DNA of 64,000 bases from Variovorax paradoxus NBRC 15149 (GTDB lineage Bacteria > Pseudomonadota > Gammaproteobacteria > Burkholderiales > Burkholderiaceae_C), in NCBI RefSeq assembly GCF_001591365.1, contig NZ_BCUT01000007.1, forward strand, positions 124,001-188,000. The letters run 5' to 3'. The notes beneath the pieces were generated by a model. The model searched no databases and was not told the DNA's origin. It saw only the letters and a program-made list of their open reading frames with translations. This document shows positions 54,130 through 62,824 of this stretch, piece by piece. Numbering within the stretch: position 1 is the stretch's first letter; every line of letters starts with the position of its first letter. The translations under genes were made by a program, and so were the position numbers.

Positions 54130-55280
54130 TCCTGCATCAACTCATCGACTACGACACGCTTCGAATCATCTGGTGGGCGCTGATCGGCGTGCTGCTGGTC
54201 GGCTTTGCCGTGACTGACGGCTTCGACCTGGGAAGCGGCATCCTGCTGCCGTTTGCCGCGCGCACCGACCTCGAGCGCCGCCTGGTCATCAACAGCGTGG
54301 GCCCGGTATGGGAGGGCAACCAGGTGTGGCTGATCGTTGGCGGCGGCTCGATCTTCGCGGCCTGGCCGCAGCTGTATGCGGTGTCGTTCTCGGGCTTCTA
54401 CCTGGCGATGTTCGTGATTCTCACGGCGCTCATCCTGCGGCCCGTGGCCTTCAAGTTCCGCAGCAAGCGCGGGGAGCCGGCCTGGCGCGCGCGCTGGGAC
54501 GCGGTGCTGTTCTTCAGCGGCCTGGTGCCCGCGCTGATCTTCGGTGTGGCCGTGGGCAACGTGCTGCAGGGCGTGCCGTTTCGCTTTGCGACCGACATGC
54601 ACATTCACTACGACGGCAGCTTCTTCGCGCAGCTCAATCCGTTCGCGCTGCTGTGCGGGCTGGTGTCGGTGGCGATGATGGTCACGCACGGCGCGGCATG
54701 GCTGCAGCTCAAGACCGCGGGCCCGGTGGCCGAGCGCGCGCGCCTCTATGGCAGCGTTGCCGCGGTGGCGGGCATCGTGCTGTATGCGCTGGCGGGCGTG
54801 TGGATGGCATCGGCCATCGGCGGCTACCGCATCACCAGCGCCGCCCAGATGACGGGGCCGTCCAATCCGCTCCTGAAGACCGTCGAGCTGCATGCGGGCG
54901 CATGGCTTGCCAACTATGCGGCCCATCCCTGGACCATGGCCGCGCCGGCGGCGGGCTTTGCCGGGCTGCTGGGTGCGCTCGCGGGCCTGCTGCTGCGCCG
55001 GCCCGTGCTGGCGCTGCTGGCGGCTGCGCTCGGCATTGCCGGCATCATCCTGAGCGTGGGCGCCTCGATGTTCCCGTTCATCCTGCCGTCGTCGATCGAC
55101 CCGCGCGCGAGCCTCACGGTGTGGGACGCATCGTCGAGCCACCTCACGCTGTTCATCATGCTGGTGGTCACGGGTTTCTTCATTCCCATCATCGTGGCCT
55201 ACACCACCTGGGTCTACCACGTGCTGTGGGGCAAGGTCGACGAAGAAGCCATCCGCGAAGAGAGCGGACACGCGTACTGA
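54126..55280 (+). CDS. cydB: Cytochrome bd ubiquinol oxidase subunit II
   Basis: 384 residues from the ATG at 54126, about eight to nine helices. It begins 'IIWWALIGVLLVGFAVTDGF' followed by DLG, and has 'VGPVWEGNQVWLIVGGGSIF' and 'PFILPSSIDPRASLTVWDAS', all typical of CydB. It pairs with CydA. Fourth gene of cydDCABX. Confidence 0.97.
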   Translation: MILHQLIDYDTLRIIWWALIGVLLVGFAVTDGFDLGSGILLPFAARTDLERRLVINSVGPVWEGNQVWLIVGGGSIFAAWPQLYAVSFSGFYLAMFVILTALILRPVAFKFRSKRGEPAWRARWDAVLFFSGLVPALIFGVAVGNVLQGVPFRFATDMHIHYDGSFFAQLNPFALLCGLVSVAMMVTHGAAWLQLKTAGPVAERARLYGSVAAVAGIVLYALAGVWMASAIGGYRITSAAQMTGPSNPLLKTVELHAGAWLANYAAHPWTMAAPAAGFAGLLGALAGLLLRRPVLALLAAALGIAGIILSVGASMFPFILPSSIDPRASLTVWDASSSHLTLFIMLVVTGFFIPIIVAYTTWVYHVLWGKVDEEAIREESGHAY

Positions 55281-55294
55281 ACGGAGCAAAAAAT

Positions 55295-55444
55295 ATGTGG
55301 TACTTCGCCTGGATCCTCGGCCTGCCGCTGGCGGCCGCCTTCGCCGTGCTCAACGCCATGTGGTACGAACTGATGGACGACGATGCCATCCGCAAGGAGA
55401 AGCTCGCATTGCCCGAAGCGCCGCAGGGGCAGGAGCGGCTCTGA
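55295..55444 (+). CDS. cydX: Cytochrome bd small subunit CydX
   Basis: 49 residues with one membrane helix. The family core is clear: 'MWYFAWILGLPLAAAFAVLN' followed by AMWYE. CydX stabilises the heme d region of the CydAB complex. It starts 14 bp after cydB with an ACGGAG site and is a typical short gene missed by automated calling. Confidence 0.95.
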   Translation: MWYFAWILGLPLAAAFAVLNAMWYELMDDDAIRKEKLALPEAPQGQERL

Positions 55445-55453
55445 CGAAGCCGC

Positions 55454-56038
55454 TCAGCCGGCGGCCGGCTTTTTCTTCTTCTTGGGCGCGCTGCCGGTGA
55501 TGCGGTCCTTGAGGCTCAGCACCTTGGTCACGGTGGCGCCCATGCCCATCAGCTGCATTGCGGTTTCGGGCGCGAGCCGCTGGACGTCGTCGAACCACTT
55601 CATGAGCCGGTCGATCAGGTCGTGCATCTCGCGCATGCGCTCCTGCGCGTGGCGCTCGGCATCGCTCGCGGGGGATTCGAGCAGCGCGCTGCGCAGCATC
55701 GAAAGCGTCGGCTCGATCTCGCGGCGGCGGCGCTCCTCGGCCAGCACGCGAAAGATCTCCCACACATCCGCCGGCGCCTCGAAATACTCGCGCCGGTCGC
55801 CGGGGTGGTGGCGCAGATGCACCAGCCGCCACGCCTGCAGTTCCTTCAGGCCCATGCTCACGTTGGAGCGCGAGAACTCCAGCAGCTCGGCAATCTCGTC
55901 GGCATTGAGCGCATGCTCGGAAATGAAGATCAGCGCATAGATCTGGCCGACGGTGCGGTTGATGCCCCACTTGCTGCCCATCTCGCCGAAGTGAGCGACG
56001 AACTGGCGGCTGAGCGGGGGAAGGGTGGCGGTGGGCAT
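55454..56038 (-). CDS. GbsR/MarR-type transcriptional regulator
   Basis: 194 residues from the ATG at 56038. An N-terminal winged-helix domain ('GQIYALIFISEHALNADEIA', 'RSNVSMGLKELQAW') resembles GbsR/MarR regulators; a helical dimerisation region follows, and a basic tail (KKKKK) ends it. It converges on cydX with a 9-bp gap. Presence of a shared ATTCAGT half-site in front of this gene and of cydD suggests it may control the cyd operon; that is inference. The cyd terminator is embedded in its 3' end. Confidence 0.9.
   Translation of the reverse strand: MPTATLPPLSRQFVAHFGEMGSKWGINRTVGQIYALIFISEHALNADEIAELLEFSRSNVSMGLKELQAWRLVHLRHHPGDRREYFEAPADVWEIFRVLAEERRRREIEPTLSMLRSALLESPASDAERHAQERMREMHDLIDRLMKWFDDVQRLAPETAMQLMGMGATVTKVLSLKDRITGSAPKKKKKPAAG
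55456..55474 (+). terminator. Terminator of cydDCABX
   Basis: AGCCGG (55456-55461), 3-nt loop, CCGGCT (55465-55470), then a T run to 55474. It lies inside the 3' coding end of the convergent regulator gene. Confidence 0.75.
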
Positions 56039-56073
56039 CCGCAGATTTTCGTTGCGAATTGCTGTAGCTTCAA

Positions 56074-56090
56074 GAAAGACTGAATCTTTC
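56074..56090. promoter_or_regulatory. Candidate autoregulatory site of the GbsR/MarR-type gene
   Basis: On the minus strand it reads GAAAGATTCAGTCTTTC: a perfect 6-bp inverted repeat (GAAAGA / TCTTTC) enclosing TTCAG. It lies 36 bp before the regulator ATG and shares ATTCAGT with the palindrome before cydD. Confidence 0.4.
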
Positions 56091-56112
56091 GGGGATGGGA
56101 GGCCGATCGCGT

Positions 56113-57102
56113 TCAGGCGGCCTGTGCCTGCGCCTGTGCTTGGGCATCGGCGAAGCGCCGCAGGTGCGCGATGAAGGTCGCGGCCGTCTCCGACAGCGGC
56201 TCGCCGATGCGCGTCAGCACGCCAAAGCCCTTCAGGTCCTTGCCGATGGGCACGGGCAGCACGCGCAGCAGCTTCGCGCGCACGTGGTCGCGCACGACGG
56301 ATTCCGGCAGGGCACCCACCGCGTCGCTGGCCTGCAGCAATTGCAAGGTGGCGAAGACCGACGCGCATTCCACGAGGTTGGCCGGCGTGCTCCGTCCCAC
56401 CGAGGTGAATTCCTCCTCCATCAGTTGCCGCGCCGGGCTGGTCAGCGGCTGAAGAATCCAGGGCCAGGCCGTGAGCGCCTCGAGCGTCAGGCCGCGCTGG
56501 CGTGCGCAAGGGTGCCCGCGCCGCACCACCACCTGCATGGTCTCGTTGGCCAGCGGTGCGAAGGCAAAGGTGTTGTGCTGCTTGAGCGAGGAGAAGCGCC
56601 CGACGGCGAATTCGATCTCGTGCCGCTCCAGCAGGGCGCCGACCTGATCGCTGGTCTCGCCGAGGATGCGGACGTTCAGGAGCGGGCGCTCGCGCTTGAT
56701 CTCGGCCATCGCACGTGCAACGAGGTCGGGAGCCGCGCCCATGATCGCGCCGATGACCAGCTGTCCGTGGCCGCCGCGGCGCTTGATCTCCAGGCCTTCG
56801 AGGAAGCGGGACAGGCCGGCCTGTGACTGGCGCGCATAGGCGACGACTTCTTCTCCGAGCGGCGTGGGGCGCAGCCCTCGCGAGTGGCGCTCGAACAATG
56901 GAAACCGGAAGGCCGATTCGATGTCCGCCAGCATCTTGGTGGCCGAAGGCTGCGTCACGCTGATCGCGGACGCGGCCTGGGCGAGCACCGGGCTCTCGGC
57001 CAGCGCGGCGAGAAGCGCCCAGTGCTTCAGGCGCAGGCGATTGATGAGCCGGGGCGCGCTGTTCGGGCTGTCGATTCGATATTCCATTTTGGAAATGCTC
57101 AT
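56113..57102 (-). CDS. LysR family transcriptional regulator
   Basis: 329 residues. Helix-turn-helix near residues 20-80 ('HWALLAALAESPVLAQAASA', 'VTQPSATKMLADIESAF'), then the LysR effector domain. It is divergent from the L-rhamnonate operon, so is the likely activator or repressor of it. An alternative ATG at 57087 exists; a T-N11-A palindrome at 57082-57094 overlaps the very start of the frame, which favours a later start. Confidence 0.93.
   Translation of the reverse strand: MSISKMEYRIDSPNSAPRLINRLRLKHWALLAALAESPVLAQAASAISVTQPSATKMLADIESAFRFPLFERHSRGLRPTPLGEEVVAYARQSQAGLSRFLEGLEIKRRGGHGQLVIGAIMGAAPDLVARAMAEIKRERPLLNVRILGETSDQVGALLERHEIEFAVGRFSSLKQHNTFAFAPLANETMQVVVRRGHPCARQRGLTLEALTAWPWILQPLTSPARQLMEEEFTSVGRSTPANLVECASVFATLQLLQASDAVGALPESVVRDHVRAKLLRVLPVPIGKDLKGFGVLTRIGEPLSETAATFIAHLRRFADAQAQAQAQAA
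57082..57094. promoter_or_regulatory. Candidate LysR box
   Basis: TTCCATTTTGGAA, a dyad with arms TTCCA/TGGAA and T-N11-A spacing, between the divergent regulator and the rhamnonate operon (80 bp before the FAH-family ATG). It overlaps the 5' end of the LysR frame if the first ATG is used. Confidence 0.35.
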
Positions 57103-57173
57103 GACAAATTTTCGATTGGATCGTAATGGCGGCGGCTTCTAGAGTCCAGGCCATCGAACACCAAGGAGACAAC

Positions 57174-58031
57174 ATGAGACTGCTGCGATATGGCCCCGCG
57201 GGCCAGGAGCGACCGGGCCTGCTCGACGCCGACGGGATCCTTCGGGACCTGTCGTCCTTTGCGCCCGACATCACCGGCGAAGTGCTTTCGCCCGCGAGCC
57301 TGGCAAAGCTCGCGGCGCTCGACCCGCAAGGCTTTCCGGCCGTGCCTGGCCAGCCGCGGCTGGGTGCGCCGGTTGCGAACATCGGCAAGTTCATCGCGAT
57401 CGGCCTGAACTACGCGGACCATGCGGCCGAATCGAACCTGCCGCTGCCGACCGAGCCGACCGTGTTCACCAAGGCGACGTCCTGCATCGTCGGCCCCAAC
57501 GACGAAGTCACCATTCCCCGCGGATCGGCCAAGACGGACTGGGAGGTGGAGCTGGGCTTCGTGGTCGGCACGCGCGCAAGCTATGTGCCCAGGAAGCGCG
57601 CGCTGGAGCACATTGCGGGCTACGTGCTCGTCAACGACGTGTCCGAGCGCGCCTTCCAGATCGAGCGCGGCGGCACCTGGGACAAGGGCAAGGGCTGCGA
57701 CACCTTCGGGCCGATCGGCCCCTGGCTCGTGACGCGCGACGAAGTGGGGGATGCGCAGCAGCTGGGCATGTGGCTCGACGTGAACGGCCAGCGCCGCCAG
57801 ACCGGCAGCACCGGCACGATGGTGTTCGACTGCGCAACCATCCTGAGCTACCTGAGCGAGTTCATGACGCTGATGCCGGGCGACGTCGTCACCACCGGCA
57901 CGCCGCCCGGCGTTGGCATGGGCATGAAGCCCGAGCCGGTGTACCTGAAGGCCGGCGACGTGATGACCCTGGGCATCGACAGGCTCGGCACGCAGAGGCA
58001 GACCGTGGTCGCATGGAAGGAGGCCGCATGA
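57174..58031 (+). CDS. Fumarylacetoacetate hydrolase family protein (2,4-diketo-3-deoxy-L-rhamnonate hydrolase)
   Basis: 285 residues from the ATG at 57174, with an AAGGAG site 8 nt upstream. The FAH fold motifs are present: 'FIAIGLNYADHAAESNLPLP', 'DWEVELGFVVG' and 'TGTPPGVGMGMKPEPVYLKA'. Combined with the SDR and L-rhamnonate dehydratase in the same operon it best fits the last step of the diketo-hydrolase route, giving pyruvate and L-lactate (as LRA6 in Sphingomonas). The parallel L-fuconate route cannot be excluded. Its stop overlaps the SDR ATG. Confidence 0.85.
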   Translation: MRLLRYGPAGQERPGLLDADGILRDLSSFAPDITGEVLSPASLAKLAALDPQGFPAVPGQPRLGAPVANIGKFIAIGLNYADHAAESNLPLPTEPTVFTKATSCIVGPNDEVTIPRGSAKTDWEVELGFVVGTRASYVPRKRALEHIAGYVLVNDVSERAFQIERGGTWDKGKGCDTFGPIGPWLVTRDEVGDAQQLGMWLDVNGQRRQTGSTGTMVFDCATILSYLSEFMTLMPGDVVTTGTPPGVGMGMKPEPVYLKAGDVMTLGIDRLGTQRQTVVAWKEAA

Positions 58032-58789
58032 CTGCCGCTTCCTACGCCAACCGCTTCGCCGGCCGCCGCGCCGTCGTCACCGGCGGCGCCGCCGGCATCG
58101 GCCTGACCTTTGCCACGCGCTTCGTCGCCGAAGGCGGCTCCGTGAGCCTGTGGGACATGAACCAGCAAGCGCTGGACCAGGCGTGCGCCGCGCTTGGTGC
58201 CAGGGCTTCCGCAGTCCCGGTGAACGTGGCCGACTGGGCGGAGGTCGAGGCAGCGGCCGCCGCCTCGGCCGCGCAGCTCGGCGGCGGCATCGACGTGCTC
58301 GTGGCCTGCGCGGGCATCACCGGGCCCAACGTGCCGCTGGCGGAGTACCCGGTGGACCAGTGGCGGCGGGTGGTCGACGTCAACCTGAACGGGCTCTTCT
58401 ATTGCAACCGCGCGGTGCTGCCGTACATGCAGGCGGGCAACTACGGCCGCATCGTCAACGTGGCCTCGGTGGCGGGCAAGGAAGGCAATCCCAACGCCTC
58501 GGCCTACAGCGCATCGAAGGCGGCAGTGATCGGGCTGACCAAGTCGCTCGGCAAGGAGCTCGCCAAGGCCAACATCACGGTCAATGCCGTGACGCCGGCG
58601 GCAGTGAAGACCGCGATCTTCGACCAGATGTCGCCCCAGCACATCGAGTTCATGTTGTCGAAGATCCCGATGGGGCGCTTCGGCACGGTCGACGAGATCG
58701 CGGCGGTGATCGGCTGGCTCGCGAGCGAGGAGTGCTCGTTCACCACGGGCAGCGTGTTCGACGCCTCGGGAGGCCGCGCCACCTATTGA
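58028..58789 (+). CDS. SDR oxidoreductase (2-keto-3-deoxy-L-rhamnonate 4-dehydrogenase)
   Basis: 253 residues. Cofactor motif 'VVTGGAAGIGLTFATRFVAE', NAG-type 'VLVACAGITG', and the catalytic Ser and Tyr-Lys in 'ASVAG' and 'YSASKAA'. The expected role is NAD-dependent oxidation at C4 of 2-keto-3-deoxy-L-rhamnonate, between the dehydratase and the hydrolase. The assignment rests on operon context. Confidence 0.88.
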   Translation: MTAASYANRFAGRRAVVTGGAAGIGLTFATRFVAEGGSVSLWDMNQQALDQACAALGARASAVPVNVADWAEVEAAAAASAAQLGGGIDVLVACAGITGPNVPLAEYPVDQWRRVVDVNLNGLFYCNRAVLPYMQAGNYGRIVNVASVAGKEGNPNASAYSASKAAVIGLTKSLGKELAKANITVNAVTPAAVKTAIFDQMSPQHIEFMLSKIPMGRFGTVDEIAAVIGWLASEECSFTTGSVFDASGGRATY

Positions 58790-58845
58790 AGCCGTGCGGC
58801 CGGCATGCCGCGAACCAACAAACACAAATAACGGAGACCTCAATC

Positions 58846-60153
58846 ATGAATTCCATCGCTACGAGCACCGCGCTCGACAAGGTGATCGCCAAGGCAATCC
58901 GCCGCCTGGTGCCCTTCTTGCTGCTGATGTACGTGCTGGCCTTTCTCGACCGTGCCAACGTCGGCTTTGCCAAGAAAGCCTTCCAGCTCGACACCGGCCT
59001 TTCGGACGCCGTGTTCGCCTTCGGCGCCGGCGTCTTCTTCATCGGCTATGCGCTGTTCGAAGTGCCGAGCAACCTGATCATGCATCGCGTCGGCGCGCGC
59101 GTCTGGATGTGCCGGATCATGGTGACCTGGGGCCTCGTCTCGGCCGCACTCATGTTCGCGCACAACGAGACCAGCTTCTATGTCCTGCGCTTTCTGCTCG
59201 GCGTTGCCGAGGCGGGCTTCTTCCCAGGCGTCATCTACTTTCTCACGCGGTGGTTCCCGGCCAAGGCGCGCACACGCGTGATCGGCATGTTCTATTTCGG
59301 CGCGCCGCTCGCGTTCATCTTCGGCAGCCCGCTCTCCGGCCTGCTGCTCGAACTGAACGGCGTGTGGGACCTGAAGGGCTGGCAGTGGCTGTTCCTGGTC
59401 GAAGGCGTGATGGCGTCGCTGGTCGGCGTGTGGGCCTACTGGTACCTGGACAACAAGCCGCTCGACGCGCGCTGGCTGTCCGCCGAAGAGCGCCAGACGC
59501 TGGAGCGCGCCATCGACGCCGAAGAAGAACAGAAGACCGCGCACGGCCCCGCCACGGTGCTGAAGGCGCTGACCAATGGCCGCGTGCTGTTTCTTTCGCT
59601 GATCTACTTCCTGATCCAGGTCAGCGTCTATGGCGTGGTGTTCTACCTGCCGACCCAGGTGGCGGCGCTGCTCGGCAAGAACGTGGGGCTGCTGGTGGGC
59701 TTCGTCACCGCCATTCCCTGGGTCTGCGCATTGGCGGCCGCGTACTTCGTGCCGCGCCTGGCCGAGCGCAGCGGCCAGCATGCGTTGATCGCGCTGGTGG
59801 TGCTGGCGGTTTCGGCGGCCGGCATCGCGGTGTCGGTCAATGCCGCCTCGCCGCTGGTGGCACTGGTCGCGCTGTGCTTTGCGGCCGCCGGCTTCATTGC
59901 GGTGCAGCCCGTGTTCTGGAGCTTCCCCACCGCCTACCTCGGCGGCGCGGCGGCGGCGGGCGGGATTGCGCTGATCAATTCGCTCGGCGCGATGGGCGGC
60001 TTTGTCGCTCCGAACGTCAAGACCTGGGCCGAGCATGCCTTCGCATCGCCCAGTGCCGGGCTCAACCTGCTGGCCGCGACCACGGTGATCGGCGCCACGC
60101 TGTTCCTGGCACTGCGCCAGACGCGCAGCGCCGCAGCAGAGGCTGCCGCGTAG
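58846..60153 (+). CDS. MFS transporter (ACS family)
   Basis: 435 residues, twelve predicted helices. It has the anion:cation symporter-type motif 'FLLLMYVLAFLDRANVGFAK' in helix 1 and 'RFLLGVAEAGFFPGVIYFLT' in helices 4-5. ACS-family members import organic acids such as sugar acids. Between the SDR and the dehydratase it is the likely L-rhamnonate permease. The frame is open upstream, but ATG 58846 has a GGAGA site. Confidence 0.93.
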   Translation: MNSIATSTALDKVIAKAIRRLVPFLLLMYVLAFLDRANVGFAKKAFQLDTGLSDAVFAFGAGVFFIGYALFEVPSNLIMHRVGARVWMCRIMVTWGLVSAALMFAHNETSFYVLRFLLGVAEAGFFPGVIYFLTRWFPAKARTRVIGMFYFGAPLAFIFGSPLSGLLLELNGVWDLKGWQWLFLVEGVMASLVGVWAYWYLDNKPLDARWLSAEERQTLERAIDAEEEQKTAHGPATVLKALTNGRVLFLSLIYFLIQVSVYGVVFYLPTQVAALLGKNVGLLVGFVTAIPWVCALAAAYFVPRLAERSGQHALIALVVLAVSAAGIAVSVNAASPLVALVALCFAAAGFIAVQPVFWSFPTAYLGGAAAAGGIALINSLGAMGGFVAPNVKTWAEHAFASPSAGLNLLAATTVIGATLFLALRQTRSAAAEAAA

Positions 60154-60194
60154 CGCCGCCCTTCATCACTCTCTGCTCGACGAAAGGATTCCCC

Positions 60195-61382
60195 ATGAGC
60201 ATGCCCACGATCAAGCACGTGCGTGCCTTCACCCTCCGCGGTGGCGGCGCCGACTACCACGACCAGGCCGATGGCCACTGGATCGACGACCACATCTCCA
60301 CGCCGATGAGCAAGTACCCCGAGTACCGGCAGAGCCGCCGCAGCTTCGGCCTCAACGTGCTGGGCACGCTGGTGGTGGAGATCGAGGCCAGCGACGGCAC
60401 CGTCGGCTTCTCGGTGACGACCGGCGGCGATCTCGGCTGCTGGATCGTCGAGAAGCACCTGGCCCGCTTCATCGAGGGCGCCCGGGTGACCGACATCGAG
60501 AAGATCTGGGACCAGATGTACAACGCCACGCTGTTCTATGGGCGCAAGGGCATCGTGCTTAACACCATCTCGGGGGTCGACCTGGCGCTGTGGGACCTGC
60601 TGGCCAAGGTCCGCAAGGAACCGGTCCATGCGCTGCTGGGCGGCCCGGTGCGCGACGAACTGACTTTCTACGCCACCGGCGCCCGGCCGGACCTGGCGAA
60701 GGAGATGGGGTTCATCGGCGGCAAGATGCCGCTGCACCATGGGCCCGCCGAGCGCGAGGAGGGCCTCAAGAAGAACCTCGAGATGCTGGCCGACATGCGT
60801 GCCAAGGTGGGCTCCGACTTCTGGCTCATGCTGGACTGCTGGATGAGCCTGGACGTGGAATACGCCACGCGCCTGGCGACAGCCGCGCGCAACGAGTTCG
60901 GCCTCAAGTGGATCGAGGAAGCGCTGTCGCCCGACGACTACTGGGGCTACGCCGAGCTGCGCCGCAACGTACCGCGCGGCCTGCTGGTGAGCACCGGGGA
61001 GCACGAAGCCACGCGCTGGGGCTTCCGGCTGCTGCTCGAGATGGAGTGCTGCGACATCCTGCAGCCTGACGTAGGCTGGTGCGGCGGCATCACCGAGCTG
61101 ATCAAGATCTCGAACCTGGCCGATGCGCACGGCAAGCTGGTGGTGCCGCACGGCTCGTCGGTCTACAGCTACCACTTCGTCATCACGCGCCACAACAGCC
61201 CGTTCGCCGAGTTCCTGATGATGGCGCCGAAGGCCGACGAGGTGGTGCCGATGTTCAACCCCCAACTGCTGGACGAGCCGGTGCCGGTCAATGGCCGCAT
61301 GAAGGCCTCCGCGCTCGATGCGCCGGGATTCGGCGTGCGCTTGAACCCCGACTGCGCGCTGTACCGCCCCTTTCCCAGATGA
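60195..61382 (+). CDS. rhmD: L-rhamnonate dehydratase
   Basis: 395 residues, enolase superfamily (mandelate racemase subgroup). It follows the E. coli RhmD sequence closely: 'DYHDQADGHWIDDHISTPMS', 'FYATGARPDLAKEMGFIGGK', metal ligands in 'FWLMLDCWMS', 'KWIEEALSPDDYWG' and 'STGEHEATR', catalytic His in 'VVPHGSSVYS'. It dehydrates L-rhamnonate to 2-keto-3-deoxy-L-rhamnonate. AAAGGA site. Last gene of the catabolic operon. Genes for the first steps (rhamnose dehydrogenase, lactonase) are not in the window. Confidence 0.95.
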   Translation: MSMPTIKHVRAFTLRGGGADYHDQADGHWIDDHISTPMSKYPEYRQSRRSFGLNVLGTLVVEIEASDGTVGFSVTTGGDLGCWIVEKHLARFIEGARVTDIEKIWDQMYNATLFYGRKGIVLNTISGVDLALWDLLAKVRKEPVHALLGGPVRDELTFYATGARPDLAKEMGFIGGKMPLHHGPAEREEGLKKNLEMLADMRAKVGSDFWLMLDCWMSLDVEYATRLATAARNEFGLKWIEEALSPDDYWGYAELRRNVPRGLLVSTGEHEATRWGFRLLLEMECCDILQPDVGWCGGITELIKISNLADAHGKLVVPHGSSVYSYHFVITRHNSPFAEFLMMAPKADEVVPMFNPQLLDEPVPVNGRMKASALDAPGFGVRLNPDCALYRPFPR

Positions 61383-61388
61383 GCGCCC

Positions 61389-61811
61389 CTAGACCCACGG
61401 CGTGGGCGGCGGAATCTCGCACACCGGGTCGACGTCGATGCTCTTGAAGTCGGCCGGCGAGACGATCTCCAGGTATTCCATGTCGGGCGAGTAGTCGAAC
61501 AGGAAGTGCCGGATGCCCGGCCGCTGGTGCACCACGTCGCCGGCCTCGACCCGCGTTTCCTTGTCCTCGTACATGAAGCGGGCCCAGCCCTTGAGCATGA
61601 TCACGATCTGGAAGTCGGCCTCGTGGCGGTGCCAGCCGGTGCCCGTTTCCGGTGCCATGTTGGCCTTGACGAGGTGCGCGATGACCTTGCCGTTGGTGGC
61701 CTCGGCAATGCCGAGGTCGCGGTAGAGAAAGAAATCGCGCAGGCCGCCCGAGACGTACGCGGTGTCGCCGGGCTTGACGTGGGAGAACTGGGTGGCGGTT
61801 CGGTCCAGCAT
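61389..61811 (-). CDS. Cupin domain protein
   Basis: 140 residues from the ATG at 61811, with an AAGGAG site 8 nt upstream; an in-frame extension to 61874 is rejected. Single cupin with His ligands in 'GTGWHRHEADFQIVIMLKGW' and a later His in 'GIRHFLFDYSPDMEYLEIVS'. Its function is unknown. It converges on rhmD with 6 bp between. Confidence 0.9.
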   Translation of the reverse strand: MLDRTATQFSHVKPGDTAYVSGGLRDFFLYRDLGIAEATNGKVIAHLVKANMAPETGTGWHRHEADFQIVIMLKGWARFMYEDKETRVEAGDVVHQRPGIRHFLFDYSPDMEYLEIVSPADFKSIDVDPVCEIPPPTPWV

Positions 61812-61939
61812 GGGGCGCTCCTTCGCGGCAGTGGTGGTGATGGTGCGGCACGCATAAAGCGTTCCCAAAGACACCGGCCGCGAAGGGCTGATGCGGGCAT
61901 CGCTTGACGCCCCCGCGGTGCGCCAGGATACTCAACCAC

Positions 61940-62386
61940 ATGGTTCACTCAGACAATGCCACGCTCGACGCCGTCTTTGCCGCGCTCTCCGACCCCACGC
62001 GCCGCACGGTGCTGGAAACCCTGGGCGAGCGCAGCCTCAGCGTGACCGAACTGGCCGAGCCGCATGGCATGTCGCTGACCGGCTTCATGAAGCACCTGCG
62101 GGTGCTGGAGGACGCCGGGCTCATCTCGCGCACGAAAGAGGGCCGCATCGTGCGCTGCGAGCTCTCGCCGCACCCCATGCAGGAGGCTGCCGTGTGGTTG
62201 TCGCGCTATGAGAAATTCTGGACCGGGCGCCTCGATGCACTGGCGCGCTTTCTCTACCACCAAGAGGAGACCGAATGGCAAAAGCTGCCGCCCCCGCCAC
62301 CGAGCGACCCTCGCTCACCCTCCGCAGGCACTACCCCGTCGCCCCCGAAAAAGTCTGGCGCGCGTGGACCGACCCGCAAGCGCTGA
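61940..62386 (+). CDS. ArsR family transcriptional regulator (metalloregulator-like)
   Basis: 148 residues from the ATG at 61940. Winged helix 'DAVFAALSDPTRRTVLETLG', 'VTELAEPHGMSLTGFMKHLR'. The metal-binding Cys box of true ArsR proteins is not seen, as is usual for the group paired with SRPBCC genes. The normal domain ends near residue 112; a further ~36-residue Pro/Ser/Lys/Arg-rich tail is read from the overlapping 5' end of the next gene (112-bp overlap). Confidence 0.88.
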   Translation: MVHSDNATLDAVFAALSDPTRRTVLETLGERSLSVTELAEPHGMSLTGFMKHLRVLEDAGLISRTKEGRIVRCELSPHPMQEAAVWLSRYEKFWTGRLDALARFLYHQEETEWQKLPPPPPSDPRSPSAGTTPSPPKKSGARGPTRKR

Positions 62387-62745
62387 AGGCCTGGTTCGGC
62401 CCTGAAGAAATCGTTTCCGTGCCGCTGGCCGAAGTCGACCTGCGCGTGGGCGGGCGCTTTCGGGTGGCCATGCGCGCGGCCGACGGCGAGACGCACGACG
62501 TGAGCGGCACCTACCTGGAGCTTGTGCCCAACCGCAAGCTGGTCTTCAGCTGGGCCTGGCGCAGCACGCCGGAGCGCGAGTCGCGCGTCACGGTGCGCAT
62601 CGAGCCCGACGGCAATGGCTGCGAACTGGTCCTGCTGCACGAGCAGTTCTTCGACGAGGCCGCGCGCGACGGGCACAGCCATGGCTGGACCGGCGCCATG
62701 GGCAAGCTCGGGAAGTGGTTGGCAGGGCAGCATCAGGGCGCCTGA
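62275..62745 (+). CDS. SRPBCC/AHSA1 domain protein
   Basis: 156 residues, START-like AHSA1 fold: 'LTLRRHYPVAPEKVWRAWTD', 'KAWFGPEEIVSVPLAEVDLR', 'LEQ'-type end 'GWTGAMGKLGKWLAG'. Often adjacent to an ArsR gene; ligand unknown. AGAGGAGA site before the ATG. The start overlaps the ArsR frame by 112 bp, in another frame. Confidence 0.92.
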   Translation: MAKAAAPATERPSLTLRRHYPVAPEKVWRAWTDPQALKAWFGPEEIVSVPLAEVDLRVGGRFRVAMRAADGETHDVSGTYLELVPNRKLVFSWAWRSTPERESRVTVRIEPDGNGCELVLLHEQFFDEAARDGHSHGWTGAMGKLGKWLAGQHQGA

Positions 62746-62824
62746 GCGGCTTTCACGCATTGCCGGCGCGCTGGCGAAGACCCATACTGGGGCCTCCACG
62801 ACGAGACGATGAACGGAGCCTCCC

